A DNA stretch of 64,000 bases, taken from assembly GCA_009193035.1 (NCBI GenBank), contig SWDT01000133.1:1-64000 (forward strand), given 5' to 3'. The notes below the pieces were generated by a model. It was not told the origin of the DNA and did not search any database. It worked only from the letters and a program-made list of their open reading frames with translations. Source of the DNA: Halicephalobus mephisto. Its lineage: Eukaryota > Nematoda > Chromadorea > Rhabditida > Panagrolaimidae. Made by a program: the position numbers and the translations under genes. Of the stretch, positions 1 through 11,790 are shown in pieces. Within the stretch, counting starts at the first letter, position 1. Each line of letters starts with the position of its first letter.

Positions 1-89
1 ACGATTTTAATGGGCTCAGTTACCAACTACATTTCCTTCATTGTCTTTTTTGAGAACTGACGGAAAATAAACAGTATTCGATTTTGAAA

Positions 90-604
90 ATGTTAAAAAT
101 CGTGATTTTGTTGATGGCATTTTCGGTTTATAACCGAGTAATGGCTGCTTGTCCCAATGGTACCTACGCTATTCCATCTGGTATTGGAAGCAAACATGAC
201 TGTGTCGCTCTGGTTACTACTGGTGAAAATCTTCTGAGTGCACAATATCATTGTAGATACGACTACGGTGGCAATTTAATGTCTATTCCAAATGCATGTG
301 TTAATGCATTCCTAGCCGGTAAGAAATTAGATCTGATTTTGTTAATTGAATTCTTGTAGGCATAATAGGATCAATGTTTCCAAATCAAATGTTTCTCATT
401 GGAACTACGAATTTGGTCGGTAGTGTCTGGAAAAATATAGATGATGGACAGAATACAACCTTCACAAATGGAGGAGCGTTTCCTCCTTACACATCTTATT
501 GTGCTGTTTTGCATGCTGATGGACACTGGGGTTTCGGTTGGGCTTTCTACAGTCATCCTTATATATGTGGGTTCTCAAATGCATCACCGTCAAAAACAGG
601 ATGA
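90..604 (+). CDS. Secreted single-domain C-type lectin-like protein
   Basis: Two exons, 90-318 and 360-604, with a 41-bp GT..TAG intron in phase 1; 157 residues. The ATG at 90 is chosen because it opens a hydrophobic signal peptide ending near the Ala-Ala before the first Cys. The rest is one C-type lectin-like domain: an N-terminal Cys-Pro-Asn-Gly start, an alpha-helical segment with 'SIPNA', then 'LIGTTNLVGSVWKNIDDG', the usual WIG..W.D core, and a terminal 'YICGF'. There is no EPN or QPD sugar motif, so calcium-dependent sugar binding is doubtful. Compared with the paralogue at 29645-30196 one internal Cys of the second disulfide is absent. An AATAAA cluster lies near 753. Nematode lectins of this kind are usually secreted by gut or hypodermis; that role is family knowledge only. 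Confidence 0.85.
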
Positions 605-1394
605 ACAATACCAATAAAACCTTGAAGATAAATCCCGACTAAGATAATCCACCCAAGATATCGATTCAAAACGTTTATGGAAATTTCCAAATGTAATCGT
701 AATCGGATAAAGATGATGCTCATATTTAGTTTTTTTGTCATGTTTTTTCTAGAATAAATAAATAAATTACTGGAATTAATTTCTTTGAAGGAAATTATTC
801 ATCTATACCTTACTTCTACTGTATCGCAATCTATAAAAAGATGAACATGAAAATTAAAACTAGAATTAGATTATGAAATTTACATGCCACTCTTGAGTTA
901 ACACATTTCGATGATTTCAAAACTCTTCTTTAATTAATTCTATCGCTTTATCTACGATCTATAATTTACTTATCTTGAAGGATATTTAAAATAATATCAT
1001 TAGACCAATCTAAATGAGCTGATATATGAATCAGTATTTTAAATTTTCAAGCAATCTCAGACTAAATTTCTACTGCAGAGAATGAAAACGCTTAAGATTT
1101 ATGACATTCAGTAGCTAAATTATATTGTCATTCATTAATTTTGAGGTTGACTAAAACTCGACATAGATCGAGATCATTGAGAACTGGTCAGTAGTAGTAT
1201 AAAAGTCTTGCTTGACAGAAGATGAGCACTTTCCTGAAATTTATCTTTATTTCATGTCTACTATTCATAAAATCATTTATCACATGCGTCGTGGATCATG
1301 TAGTGATGTATGTAGCTGTGGTTGGGAAGATTGTGTTTCAGCGCCTGTTTTTCTCCAGGTTATTCATGGCATTGCTGTGGAAACTAGTTTTCAA
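605..1394. other. Intergenic, no gene recognised
   Basis: Holds the 3' flank of the lectin with AATAAA-type signals near 753-770 and then AT-rich sequence. A 63-codon plus-strand frame at 1222-1413 overlaps the antisense of the protease remnant and is not accepted as a gene. Confidence 0.5.
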
Positions 1395-1605
1395 GTATGA
1401 GCATGCAAAGTAAAGATCGACATAGTAGCAGACCCAATGAGTGCCACTACTTTTACTTATATCAAGACTTCAAATTCCGCATTCTTTATCATTAACTTTC
1501 GTTGGAAGAGTTTCTCTCATGAATATCCCTCTAAAATTTTTTATTTTTAATTCTTTAGCTAGATTTGTGATATCATAATTTGTCAATGGTTTTAAGGTTT
1601 TAATA
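1395..1605 (-). pseudogene. Fragment of Maverick/Polinton adenovirus-type cysteine protease (PRO)
   Basis: On the minus strand the frame carries the typical PRO signature: 'FRGIFMRETLP' followed by an 'ECGI' block, and after one in-frame TGA (1470-1472) the frame continues into 'GTHWV', where the His (codon at 1437-1439) matches the catalytic His of adenovirus/ULP1-like proteases encoded by Polinton/Maverick virus-like transposons. The later catalytic Asp and Cys parts are not found, so this is a truncated, inactive copy. The open frame continues upstream to 1739, where it runs into the arm of a fold-back element (1669-2182), so the region upstream of about 1605 is not reliably PRO. The family call rests on recognised motifs, not on a search. 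Confidence 0.65.
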
Positions 1606-1668
1606 AACATTTCGTCATTTATAATAAAAAAAATTGCGAAATAAGTACTTTCAGTACTTAACTCGATG

Positions 1669-2182
1669 TAGGCATAAAGATCGGACTTAAACTGGAAACG
1701 GTCTAGACAGGATGCCCAAAGCTCCGTCCAATCAGCCAACGCCTGGGAGGCGAGATTAAAGTGTTAGAGTCAGTCTTTGAGAAAATCCATCTCCAACCTG
1801 ATCCGAGTTTGATCTCGGTCAAACGAGGACCTTTCCTCTTTGTTCTATGCTTATGTTGATATGTAGTAAAGGTTATATAGTACAGGTGTGGAGTGTAAAA
1901 GGATTGTCGATGGAGTGACATCTTGTGAGCTCTATGATTAGGTGGAAAACTGTTGGTTCTTACTATTAGCAATTAAGCCTGTTTATCTCAACATAAGCAT
2001 AGAACAAAAGAGGAAGGATCCTCGTTTGACCGAAGTCAAACTCGGATCCGTCTAAAGCTGGAATTTCTGAAAGACTGACTCTCTAACACTTTAGTCTCGC
2101 CTCTCAGGTGCCGGCTGGCTGGGCGGAACTTTGAGCATCCTGTCTAGGCCGTTTGCGGTTTAACTCCTATCTTTATGCCTAC
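1669..2182. mobile_element. Fold-back element with long terminal inverted repeats
   Basis: The sequence starting 'gtaggcataaagat' at 1669 returns inverted, ending 'tctttatgcctac' at 2182. The arms are about 190 bp each and imperfect, and both contain the inverted match around 'gtttgac..cggtcaaacgagga' and 'cataagcatag'. The centre (about 1860-1985) is unique. A half copy (centre plus right arm) occurs at 22605-22850. No transposase is seen, so it is non-autonomous. Confidence 0.75.
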
Positions 2183-2337
2183 AGTTATATAAATTTGCTG
2201 AAATTACACATAATACCCTGTACACCCAGGAATGAATAAATGGGGGAAAATGGTGCGCCAGAAGCCCCCTTTATATACTACTGGTGTTGGAGTAGTTTCA
2301 CCGTATACGAATTCCAAAAGTTTCGCTCTTATATTTT

Positions 2338-2757
2338 TCATACATTGCATTCTACGGCTCTTGGTGATCTTCGCTTTTCTTGCTTCGACTTCTTTGCGAG
2401 ATTTGCTATTTTCAACGAACAATAATATCCGAGCTTGGTGGAATTCTCAGAAATTGAGATTGATACTTCCTTGCCTAAACATAAAAGTAAGGGTCAGTTT
2501 AGGGACAAACAGATTTCTTACACTTTTCTGGAGTTACTGAAGGAAAGTCAATAGCTGAAAGTGGTTCGCTACGAAGTTCAGAGCTTTGATCAAAGGAGAC
2601 AGGTTGTTCAGAAGTAGCCGAAAGAGATTGGCGAACTGACTTTGATGAAGAACGTCGATTTGAGATAGAGTAGTTATTCTTCGACTTCCAAACTTGGAGA
2701 TTCTGTGCCTGTTTTCTCCATTTCTGTACCTTTTTCTTTAGTCTTGCGATTGATAAC
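2338..2757 (-). CDS. Two 3' exons of an unidentified protein (partial gene)
   Basis: On the minus strand an exon from 2757 to 2522, preceded by a TTTTAG acceptor, is joined across a 47-bp intron (donor GTAAGA, acceptor TTTAG) to 2474-2338, ending in TGA. The frame stays open for about 123 codons across the splice. It begins with a basic helix-like stretch 'LKKKVQKWRKQAQ', then a Ser-rich region and a basic C-terminus 'KKSKQEKRRSPRA'. I do not recognise the family; a basic, Ser-rich nuclear protein is conceivable. Upstream exons were not established. A stretch at about 3320-3228 ending in a good GTAAGT donor and open in one frame could be another exon, but its phase does not fit the acceptor at 2758. 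The gene may therefore be partial or decaying. Confidence 0.45.
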
Positions 2758-2769
2758 CTAAAATTTTAT

Positions 2770-3769
2770 ATCAAAATCACTAGAATAAAATACGGTAAAT
2801 AATTCTCGAATAAAATAAAGCGTCTATTATTCTTCAGTTTTTTAATGAGTTTTCTTAGATTTCATAAATTATTAATTTCTACAAAATTTTAATAAAAAAC
2901 AGGCACGAAAAATACCACTAATAAGTTTTAAATATTACCTAAAATCCCTTTTCTTCATGTAATATAATAGGGAAATCTTGGATTGAATAAAATTAGTTAT
3001 TAGTCACATCCAGCCAATCTATAAATTTACCTACACGAAAAAAATATATAGATAACCAAATATAAATAATATATCAGTGATAAGAAATACAAAATTATTT
3101 AATTTAACATGAGTTTGGCATTGTTCTCATAACGCCATCCATTTCGCCCGCACTCTCACAATCCTTATATTTTCAAGATTTTTAAAAATAATTAAACGTT
3201 GTTTTATGAAGTATAGCAAATACTTACCTTCCAAATCATATTTGGAGCTACACAATTGCCATTTGGTAACGTTAAGTTATAGTGGTTAAGATTACTCCGA
3301 TGAATTAGTTCCTTGGAAAATACACACTCGGAAGTAAATCAACAGCGTCAGACTATAGGATCGTGTCTTTGAAAATGTAGGACGTTATCAGATCGACAAT
3401 GAACCTATAAAACGATAGAAATAAAAAAATAAATAAACTACAATCAATTTCACCAAAGTACATTTCAGTAATTTTAAAAAGTTAAAATTAGTGAAGCATA
3501 AAACATAAAATTAAAAAAACAATAAGCAAAATTTAAGAAATAACATAAAATAAGAAAAATAACATATGAAACAAGAAGATAATATAGGATATTAAGTGAT
3601 TCTAAAAGGTCCCTAATTATTACAAAAGATAAATTTTAAAAATCGGATTTACAGATTTGGGAATACTTATGAAACAAATTACGGGATTTATGAAAGTTAA
3701 ACATCGGAGTAAAAGTGACGAAATCAATTTTTAAGATTAAAAACGAGTAAAAATTTAGGATTTCTGATT
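2770..3769. other. AT-rich sequence, no gene recognised
   Basis: Mostly AT-rich, with one possible exon (minus strand, about 3228-3320, followed by a GTAAGT donor). Nothing else is supported. Confidence 0.4.
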
Positions 3770-4470
3770 TGTCACGTAAAACAACGAAGTGTGTGATTTT
3801 TCGTCTCAAGAGTCACTAATTGAATCCTGAATACTGTAGCCATCGCACCAGGTTTTCATTATTATTTCGATTTGCCTTCAATTTCTTGTTTTTAAATTCT
3901 CTTAGTTTTTTTCTTATTTTTTAAATTTTCTTTTTTTTTATATTTTAAAATTTCCCTTTATTGATTTTGATATTTATTTCAGTTCATGACATATTTAGTA
4001 GTTGCTTCATATATAAATTATAAAGTTGCTTCTTGAAATTAAAAATGAGTGGTATTTTAGAATCTTGAATTTGTCATTCACAAAAATGCCAAAGTTTGTG
4101 GTTTTTTGTTTCTAGGGTTAAAATTTAATTCTAAATACTGTAATAATTGCAACGGTTCTTTAGTTTTCTAATTTTTGAATTTCTTGTTTTTAAATTTTTT
4201 GATTTTTATTATTGCTTATAATACATTCATTTCAACAAATACGGTATATACAGAATTTTCGAAATAAAGTAGTATTTTAAGATGTCCTTGTTTTAAAAAG
4301 TTTGACTTTTCGTTTCAAGAGTTGAAGTGGAATCGTAAGTACCACATTAACTCTATTTTTGTTCCAGTGCCTCTTGAGTTCCTAATTTTAATCTATTTTG
4401 TCTTTTTTGTTAATTTTCATATTTTTATCGATTTTTGCACATATTCCAGTTCACAACACATTTCAATGGA
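3770..4470. repeat. Degenerate tandem repeat, about three units
   Basis: Three related blocks start near 3779, 4083 and 4290. Each has a 'gtttgtg/gtttgac..ttcgtttcaagag' part, then 'aatcctgaatactgta'-like sequence and a 'tttcttgtttttaaatt' part. Spacing is irregular (about 210-300 bp), so the array is old. Confidence 0.5.
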
Positions 4471-4939
4471 TACCTAATGAAGAAATTAAAAGTGCTTAGG
4501 CTTGAGCCCTGGAGAATAAGGATAAAGCCGACTGGTTTAAACAATAACCGACTTCATTTGGATTTTTGTTCTGTCTTTTGTCCATAGACAAAATTTAAAT
4601 TTAATAAACAGAAAATTGAACTGTTTTCCTTTTGTTTATTAAATTAAAATTTCTACTTTTGTATATTTGAAGAAGCGTAACTTGGAATTAAATTTTCACT
4701 GAAGCCGTTATGACGGTAAATCCAGTTTACTTTTTTGGATTTGTTTTACTTTATATCAGAAAGAAGTTTCTTTTTAAGAATCGGAGTCCTTAAAAATGAT
4801 GGAAAAATAAGTAACTAGACTTGTATGTTTTGATTTTTTATGAAATTCATTGTTTTATGAAAAAAGATGATTCAAGTAATTCATTAATTTATCATTCTTG
4901 AATAAGTTGTTTTTGTCTCGGAGAAATATTATAAAAGAT

Positions 4940-5185
4940 AAAAGGGGCCCAGTAATCGAGCTTGACGGAACTTTCCAAATCCGCAGGTATTCGGAAGTTC
5001 TGACAAACTGCTGGATGTGGCGAAGATGGGCTTGCCACCTTGACCTTAGGGGTCAGCAGCACTCAGACTCGCCCTATCTTCCACATTGAATGTGTCCCCA
5101 TTTCGCTACAAGATCTCCTGAGGAAGTGGGGTAGCTTTACGACCTTGTGTTTGGGCCGACCGAGATTCGAACCCTCGGAGAAATA
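4940..5185 (-). mobile_element. tRNA-derived SINE-like unit
   Basis: A GC-richer island in AT-rich surroundings. On the minus strand it begins with 'gagggttcgaatctcgg', a near-perfect pol III B box (T arm), followed by about 220 bp of unique body containing 'gctgctgacccctaaggtc'. No A box was found upstream, so it is 5'-truncated or very degenerate. The 63-codon plus-strand frame inside it is not considered a gene. Confidence 0.5.
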
Positions 5186-5189
5186 TTAA

Positions 5190-6280
5190 AATTTCGAAAT
5201 CGGAAAATCATAAAGGTTGGACTCTGACTACAATTTGTAACTTTGATTTACTTCATTGATCAGCAATAGTGGTTATTTTTTATTCTACAATGTTCTCTCG
5301 GAAAAATGAAATGTCTTTTTTACGAAATTATTGTTTTATGGTTTCTTCAAGACCCTAAGGAACTACCTAGTTTACTGTCAGCGGATCTTTATTTTGTGAT
5401 GTCCAACAACGTTGAATATTTTGAAATTTTTACTTTTTTTGAAGAACTAAAAAAGTGATTTTTGATATATAACTAGAGTTATCCATGATTCATTCCGGGA
5501 TATCTGAAAGAACTTAGGGTACAGGTGCTAAAGAGGATTTTCTAAATCTCCTTAATAAATTATATCAGATTTTTTATAAATTAATTTAATAAAAATAGTT
5601 GAAAAACTTGTGTACAATTTAAGGAATTTCAAAATTTGTAAAATAATATTTTCAACTTCAAAGTTTCAATATTTTTGTTGATGAAAATTTCGAAAAAATT
5701 TTACGTCGTTTTTTTTAATTTCATACTGATTTAATAAATTCTCGGAATTTGGCAGCTTTGGTCAATATTACAGTAAAGTTGACTTTTCTGTTTTTATTTA
5801 TTTTTTTTTGAAATTAAATATTTCAAAAAATTTTAAAAAATTTCTGTTTTTTAAGAATTTTATAGTTTTTTGATTTTAATTATTACAGAAATTATATCTG
5901 AAATTAAATAAAAAATTTGTTTAAAAAATAATTTTTTTTAATTACAAATTTTAGGTGTTTTTATTGTTCGATAAATATTGATCAATTTTATAAAATTTTT
6001 AAAAAAGTTTAAATTTTTTTATAAATTATAAAAACTAAATCTTAAAGCGAATTTTTAGTTTTTAAGAATTTTGAAATTTTAATTTTTTGTGAAAAATAAT
6101 TTTTTTACATTTTATTTAAAAAATTAATATAACTTTCTACTCAAATTTGCAAAGTAATTCACTAGACTTGTTTTGTTTCAATTTTCACCTGGATTCAAAG
6201 AACGATGTCAGATGGAATCAGAATAATATCCGAACTGTGGTGCCATATGGTATGATTTTTCACAATTTGTCCTAAAAGTA
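5190..6280. other. AT-rich sequence, no gene recognised
   Basis: Very AT-rich with many T and A runs. No splice-linked open frames or structured elements were found. Confidence 0.5.
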
Positions 6281-6284
6281 ATTT

Positions 6285-6560
6285 TTAAAAAATGCTTAAT
6301 TTAAGAAAATTTAATTTTAAAAAAATACTTAATTTTAAAAAAATAAATAATTCCGAAAAAATACTTAATTTAGGAAAATTTAATTTTTCAAAAATGCTTA
6401 ATTTAAAAAAATTTAATTTTAAAAAAATACTTAATTTTTAAAAAATAAATAATTTCGAAAAAATACTTAATTTAGGAAAATTTAATTTTAAAATATATTT
6501 AATTTTGAAAAAATGTTTTTTTTGAAATAAGCAATTTTAAAAAATATTTAATTTTGGTAA
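6285..6560. repeat. AT-rich short tandem array
   Basis: Units of about 25-35 bp of the form 'aatacttaatttaggaaaattt' recur with small changes, about eight times. Confidence 0.6.
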
Positions 6561-6764
6561 TATAAAAGTTAATGCAGTAAATTCGAGATTGATAACTATC
6601 TAATAAAGTTGCCAAATATAGTGTTAAAAGTAATAGTTTTTATGAAATAATTTTGATTTTTTATGGTTATTTTTTGGAGAACATTTTGAAATTAAAAACA
6701 CGAAATATTCAGATATGAAATTTTAAAAACTTAAAAATAATCATTTGAAAAACAGAAACGTGTT

Positions 6765-7045
6765 TTTTACGAAATTGTCTCAACGCGAATTTCCAGATCT
6801 TTTTAGGAAGTACAGTAATCTAATTTTTGTGATTACTTTGTAATTAATTATATATTATTGAAAAAAATATTTTTTGTAAAATTGTCCCAACGCGAATTTC
6901 TAAATCTTCTTAGAAAGTACAGTAATCTAATTTTTGTGATTATTTTGGATTACCGAAAAAATTTTACGAAATTGTCTCAACGCGAATTTTTAGATCTTTT
7001 TAGAAAGTACAGTAATCCAATTTTTTATAGTTATTTTAGATTAAT
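6765..7045. repeat. Tandem repeat, three units of about 90-100 bp
   Basis: The core 'attgtctcaacgcgaatttc' followed by 'agatctttttaggaagtac' and 'agtaatctaatttttgtgat' appears three times (about 6772, 6880, 6970). The plus-strand open frame across it (6858-7079) is a by-product of the repeat. Confidence 0.75.
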
Positions 7046-7049
7046 TTTT

Positions 7050-8335
7050 TTAAACCATATTCTTCTTAGACGGATTTAGAAAATTCCGGATTAAAATACA
7101 TGAAATACAATCGTCCATTTACTTCTGGGGATTAATTATGTGTAAAAATATTGTTAAATATTACAAAAATCACAAGCAATACCAAAAATATTTTTCAAAA
7201 ACAAATTTTTTTGGTTATTTATGAAAACTGGTCCTGACACGAAAAATTTGATTCAATTTTTTATAAAAAATTTGATTACTGTTTTCTAAAACAAATTAAA
7301 AATTAACAAAATTCTTACAATTTCTAAAATATTAAATATTTTTTATAATTTACTTTTTTAATTTTTTTTGGTTTTTTTGAAAAACAGTTTAATTCTAAAA
7401 TCATGGAATATTGATGGATGTAACTTTCGGAATTTATTAAATAATTTACACATAGAGACGAATAATTCAGATATGATTCTTAATATTCACTTTTTATACT
7501 TTTAAAAAGAATTACTAATATATTTCCTGATCCAAAAATACATCACATATTTTTTATGATGACACTAATGTTTTTTTTGAATTCGGGTCTCGGAGGGAAA
7601 GGAAGAAGACGTGGGAGGGAAAACTTTCGTAATTAATATTATTATCAATTTCGTAAGAGATAAAATCTTTATGTTTTTATATATTTTGGCTACAACTCGC
7701 ATTATCTACATCTGGTCCCGTTCAGTAGAAGAAGTATAGACTCCGTAAATCTCTTTTACACACTTAAATTTAAAATTTTGATCGCAGATACGTTTGATAT
7801 AATTTGCTAGTGATCGGCTTGTAGAGTCTGATGTCAACTTTGATCCGAGTTCTTGACTTGTTTTGTGGGACTTCTTTGGTTGATTTTTCTTGACTCAGAA
7901 GACCACTAATCTTCAGCTGAGAAGTAAATCCGGATCTCGTATCTTACAGTCACACGTACTGATCACCGCACTACCAAAAATCCTAAATCGAATTTTTACT
8001 GATATTTAAATTTTCGATTATTTCGTAATTTACACTCTAATGTAGAAATAATAACAATTTCAAAATAAAATTAAAATTTGCAGTTTGTTTGCAAAATTTG
8101 AAAAAGTTGATTTACGTAATTTTGAAAATTTAATTTTACTTTGACTTTGATGTCGACCACTTTATAGACTTCAGCATGGTTGTTTTGTAGTTAAGTCGAC
8201 TTAGTTATTTTACTGGTTAATTAAAAAATTGTTTAAAAAGGAGAAAATTCGAAATTAGTGCGAGTCGAAATGTCGCTGAGAAACAACTGCCGTACGGTCT
8301 GAATTTTTATTGACGGCTTTTTTTACATGTTAGAA
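7050..8335. other. Non-coding sequence, no gene recognised
   Basis: AT-rich with some less AT-rich patches (7570-7620 and 7690-7960). No convincing coding frame or RNA gene was seen. Confidence 0.4.
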
Positions 8336-8339
8336 ATTA

Positions 8340-8560
8340 CATATTCTGATGTCTTGACGAGATTTTCGATACTTATTTCTTCACTTTTTCAAAGAACGCA
8401 TTTTTAACGAATCTCACAGTTTAAAAATAAATTCCAACTTTTTTCGTGCTGAGACCAATCACTTTTCATTTTGGATTCCGGGTCTCAAAGGGAAAATTCC
8501 AAATATCGATCTTGACGAGATTTTTGGTACTTATTTCTTCACTTTTTCAAAGAATAAATT
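8340..8560. repeat. Direct duplication
   Basis: The block 'cttgacgagattttcgatac' plus 'ttatttcttcactttttcaa' near 8353 recurs near 8512 with few changes, giving a spacing of about 159 bp. Confidence 0.65.
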
Positions 8561-8739
8561 TAACCTTTTTCTGTTCTGTAATCAATATTTCTTTATTTTT
8601 CAATTTATTTTATATCCTGGAAAAAATTCCAACATGATTTTTTAAACTTTATTTAATGTTATTTTCAAGATAGAAATAAAAAATACTAACTGATCTGTTC
8701 AAAATCTTCAAAAAATAATAAATTTTAAACACCAAACGG

Positions 8740-9708
8740 GGAAAGTGCATTTATTCGAAGTAGTTTTTTGAAACAAGTTATATATCGTTTCAAAGTTCTC
8801 AAAGTACTAATTCAGAAGCTGTATTTTATTTTTGTTGAACGATCTTCTGAAGCGAGATAATTAGGGAGATTTCTAAATTTAGGATTGCGATTTCTTATTT
8901 TTGTAATCATGTTTCGAAAAACCAATTAAACAACTGTAATCAACGAGGAAAACATACCTAATTACGAGAAATGTTAAAATTAATTAATAAGAGAAGTTCA
9001 TTTATTCGAATTAGTTTTTTGAAACAAGTTACATTGTTTCGAAGTTCTCGAAGTACTGATTCAGAAGCTGTATTCTACTTTTGTTGAACTATCTTCTGAA
9101 GTTAGATAGTCGATAAAAACTAACAAGTTTTAACCTATTGAATTTTTACGCGTTTTCTGTTTCTTTTTAAAAATCAACTAGATAATCATAATCAATTCTA
9201 TACTTACACATGAATACAAAAAAGAATGACTCAAATTATTGTACTTAGTACAAAAAACGAGCCTATCAAAAAACAGAGCCCAAACACTACAGAAAGTCTT
9301 TTCTTTGTACTTGATATAAACAATTTTATACTTCTTTTTCTAATTTCCACACTTCAGAAGAGTGCTCAGAAGAAACAACTTTTGAATTAGTACTTCGAGA
9401 ACTTTGAAACGATATATAACTTGTTTCAAAAAACTAATTCGAATAAATGCACTTCTCTTATTAGTTAATTTTAACATTTCTCGTAATTAGGTATGTTTTC
9501 CTCGGTGATTACAGTTGTTTAATTGGTTTTTCGAAACATGATTACAAAAATAAGAAATCGCAATCCTAAATTTAGAAATCTTCCTAATTATCTCGCTTCA
9601 GAAGATCATTTAGCAAAAATAAAATACACCTTCTGAATCAGTACTTCGAGAACTTTAAAACGATATATAACTTACTTTAAAAAACTACTTCGAATAAATG
9701 CACTTTCC
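8740..9708. repeat. Large inverted repeat, arms about 350 bp
   Basis: The left arm, starting 'ggaaagtgcatttattcgaa' at 8740, returns inverted and ends at 9708; the match extends to about 9093 on the left and 9360 on the right. Each arm itself contains a direct repeat ('ttattcgaattagttttttg' plus 'aaacaagtta') with a period near 255 bp. The central spacer is about 270 bp. The left arm and spacer recur at 48214-48715 with high identity, so this is a dispersed mobile or amplified unit. No coding capacity was found. Confidence 0.85.
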
Positions 9709-10588
9709 TTGTAAACTCTTCAAATTTCCTGTGGCCGAAAATTGAAAAGGAAAAATGAAGCATGGAAATTTTTCGAACGGATGAATTCTTAGATTCTTTC
9801 GAATTTCATATTATTCCTGACACTAAAGTAGAGACGAAAAAATAAAGTAATAATTAGTCCATTTGAGATCATCCAAGAAATGAAAAATAAAAAACTTATC
9901 AGACTTTTTTTTTCGTTAAAAATTCAAAAATAAATTTAGAACTTTTTTGATAATTTTTAATAAATTTATTTTTTTAAATTTATTGTTAATTTTTTGGAAT
10001 TTTTAAAATCTAATTTTTGAATTTTTTTAAGTTTTTAAATTTAGTTTTAATTTTTTTTACCGAAATTAATTCATTTGGGACCTTCGAAAAAACTAAAAAT
10101 ATGAAATTCTAATTTTTATTTTTGTATTTAATTTCCTTTAATTTAAAATTCAAAAAAATAGAACATTAAAAAATTCGTTTTAATCTAAAGAAAATTAACT
10201 TTTAAACAAGGTTTTTTTTTCAATTTTATAGTTTTTGAGATTCCTCAATTTTTTGTCTTTTCTAATAAATTACTCATTTTTTAAACGTTTTAATGCCCCA
10301 GGGTTCCAATTGCATTATTTTTTTCATCAAGAAAAATTTTTTCGACGTTAATTTTAATTCATCCTTGGAAAACTGCTTGAACAGGAAGTTTCATCATCCG
10401 AATTATACTATATATAAACAAAATGCTTCTATTAATTTTTAATTCCATATTTTTTGAAAAAAAATTGTTTTATAATTATTTCTATCGTTTTATCAAGCAG
10501 TAATTCGAAGAATAGTTATTTCTACACATAATAATCAGAAATAATTCTTTCTCTATGTGGTTGTATGCTCTATCACGGTCAGTTAAAT
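9709..10588. other. AT-rich sequence, no gene recognised
   Basis: Poly-T and poly-A rich; nothing supported. Confidence 0.5.
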
Positions 10589-10744
10589 ACACACAAAAAA
10601 TATAATTATTTGTTCCGTAACAATTGTGAAACGTAACATAATCGTCACATTTTCCATGAATATTTGGCATTTGTGACAAAAATTAAATCATAATAATGAC
10701 GATTTGCATTTGTTACGGAATCAAAAGTTTCATTTTTTGAGTAG
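10589..10744. mobile_element. MITE, 'acacaaaaa' family copy 1
   Basis: Ends 'acacacaaaaaatata' and 'aagtttcattttttgagtag'. The terminal 35 bp are inverted repeats around 'ttccgtaacaa'. The inside carries a dyad of the form 'cgtcacattttccatgaata' with 'tttgtgacaaaaat'. Related copies lie at 12181, 12428, 15538, 47445, 47749, 49509, 52685 and 52991. Confidence 0.75.
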
Positions 10745-11129
10745 TAAATAACTGTCGTGGTTCCTGGATTGGTCCTCGACAGTATGGGAAGATAGAAACT
10801 ACGAATAACAGGGATCACTGGCGATAACAAGCTTCGCATAAAAAGTTAGACTACAATGTAATAAACGACAACAAAATAACGGCTTTTTTACAGTATGCCG
10901 CATGTGGACAATTCTTGAGTTAGTCGCGTCGGAACCAACTTATACTTTAATCATGGCGTGATACCATGGACAATAACGAAGTTTATACTTGGAAAATGAA
11001 TTAGATATTTTCCCGATAGAACCAATGGCTTTTTACTTAATAATTTCCTTGATATTTTTTCTGAAAAAAGAAGTTTGTAATCCTAAAATAACTAATATTT
11101 GATTCATTTAGGATTATGAATTCAATTAT

Positions 11130-11790
11130 TAGTTATTTATATATAGTTCCAGATGATATCAATATGTCCATTTGATAGTTAGTTCGATTTCTACTCCATG
11201 AGAAACAAATTCGAATTAGTGTTTTTGACAGGCATAATGGCTCATTTAACATCATGAGTTCAGTTATTACTTCTTTGTATGTCGTTTCCAGTAAGACCAA
11301 TGCATACTCACTTGATGGTTCCTTCAATTTCTAGTCTATGAGAGACAAATTCGAATTAGTGTTCTTGACACGAACAATGGCTCATTTAACATCATAAGTT
11401 TAGTTCCTAGTACTTTATCGAATTGTTTTCAAAAATAACAATATAATATATAGTCTGTTTTAAGTTTAACCCAACAATTAACATGTATTTGATGTTTCCT
11501 TAGCTTATGATTCACAGTATCTCTTCCGTTGATTACGGTTTCGGGCTTGATGGGAACCACAGATGGCCATGTATTTTCTTTGATTTGTTTGACTATCTTT
11601 TCTTTGGTTTTCCGAATGTGCCTTGAAACCGAAACCTTACCACGACGTCTTGAATGTCAGTTTAGTTCCTACGTCTTTAACTACCGTTTCCGGTGAGTCC
11701 AAAGCATGTTCATGTGATGTTCCTCCGATATCTAGTTCCTAAAGAACGAATTTGGATGGATGGTTCTGACACGAATAATGTTTAGTTTAT
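11130..11790. repeat. Degenerate tandem repeat, period about 139 bp
   Basis: The block 'aaattcgaattagtgttttt' plus 'atggctcatttaacatcat' occurs near 11207 and 11346. More diverged relatives occur before and after, to about 11790. Confidence 0.6.

Noticed and set aside
1222..1413. 63-codon hydrophobic plus-strand frame with a 'tataaaag' upstream
   Set aside because: It overlaps the antisense of the recognised Maverick protease remnant; no splice site or homology supports it.
1703..1972. 89-codon minus-strand frame
   Set aside because: Lies wholly within the fold-back element; a product of the inverted repeat.
3228..3320. Possible upstream exon of the gene at 2338-2757
   Set aside because: Good donor and open frame, but the phase does not match the next acceptor and no upstream acceptor or start was found; mentioned only as a possibility.
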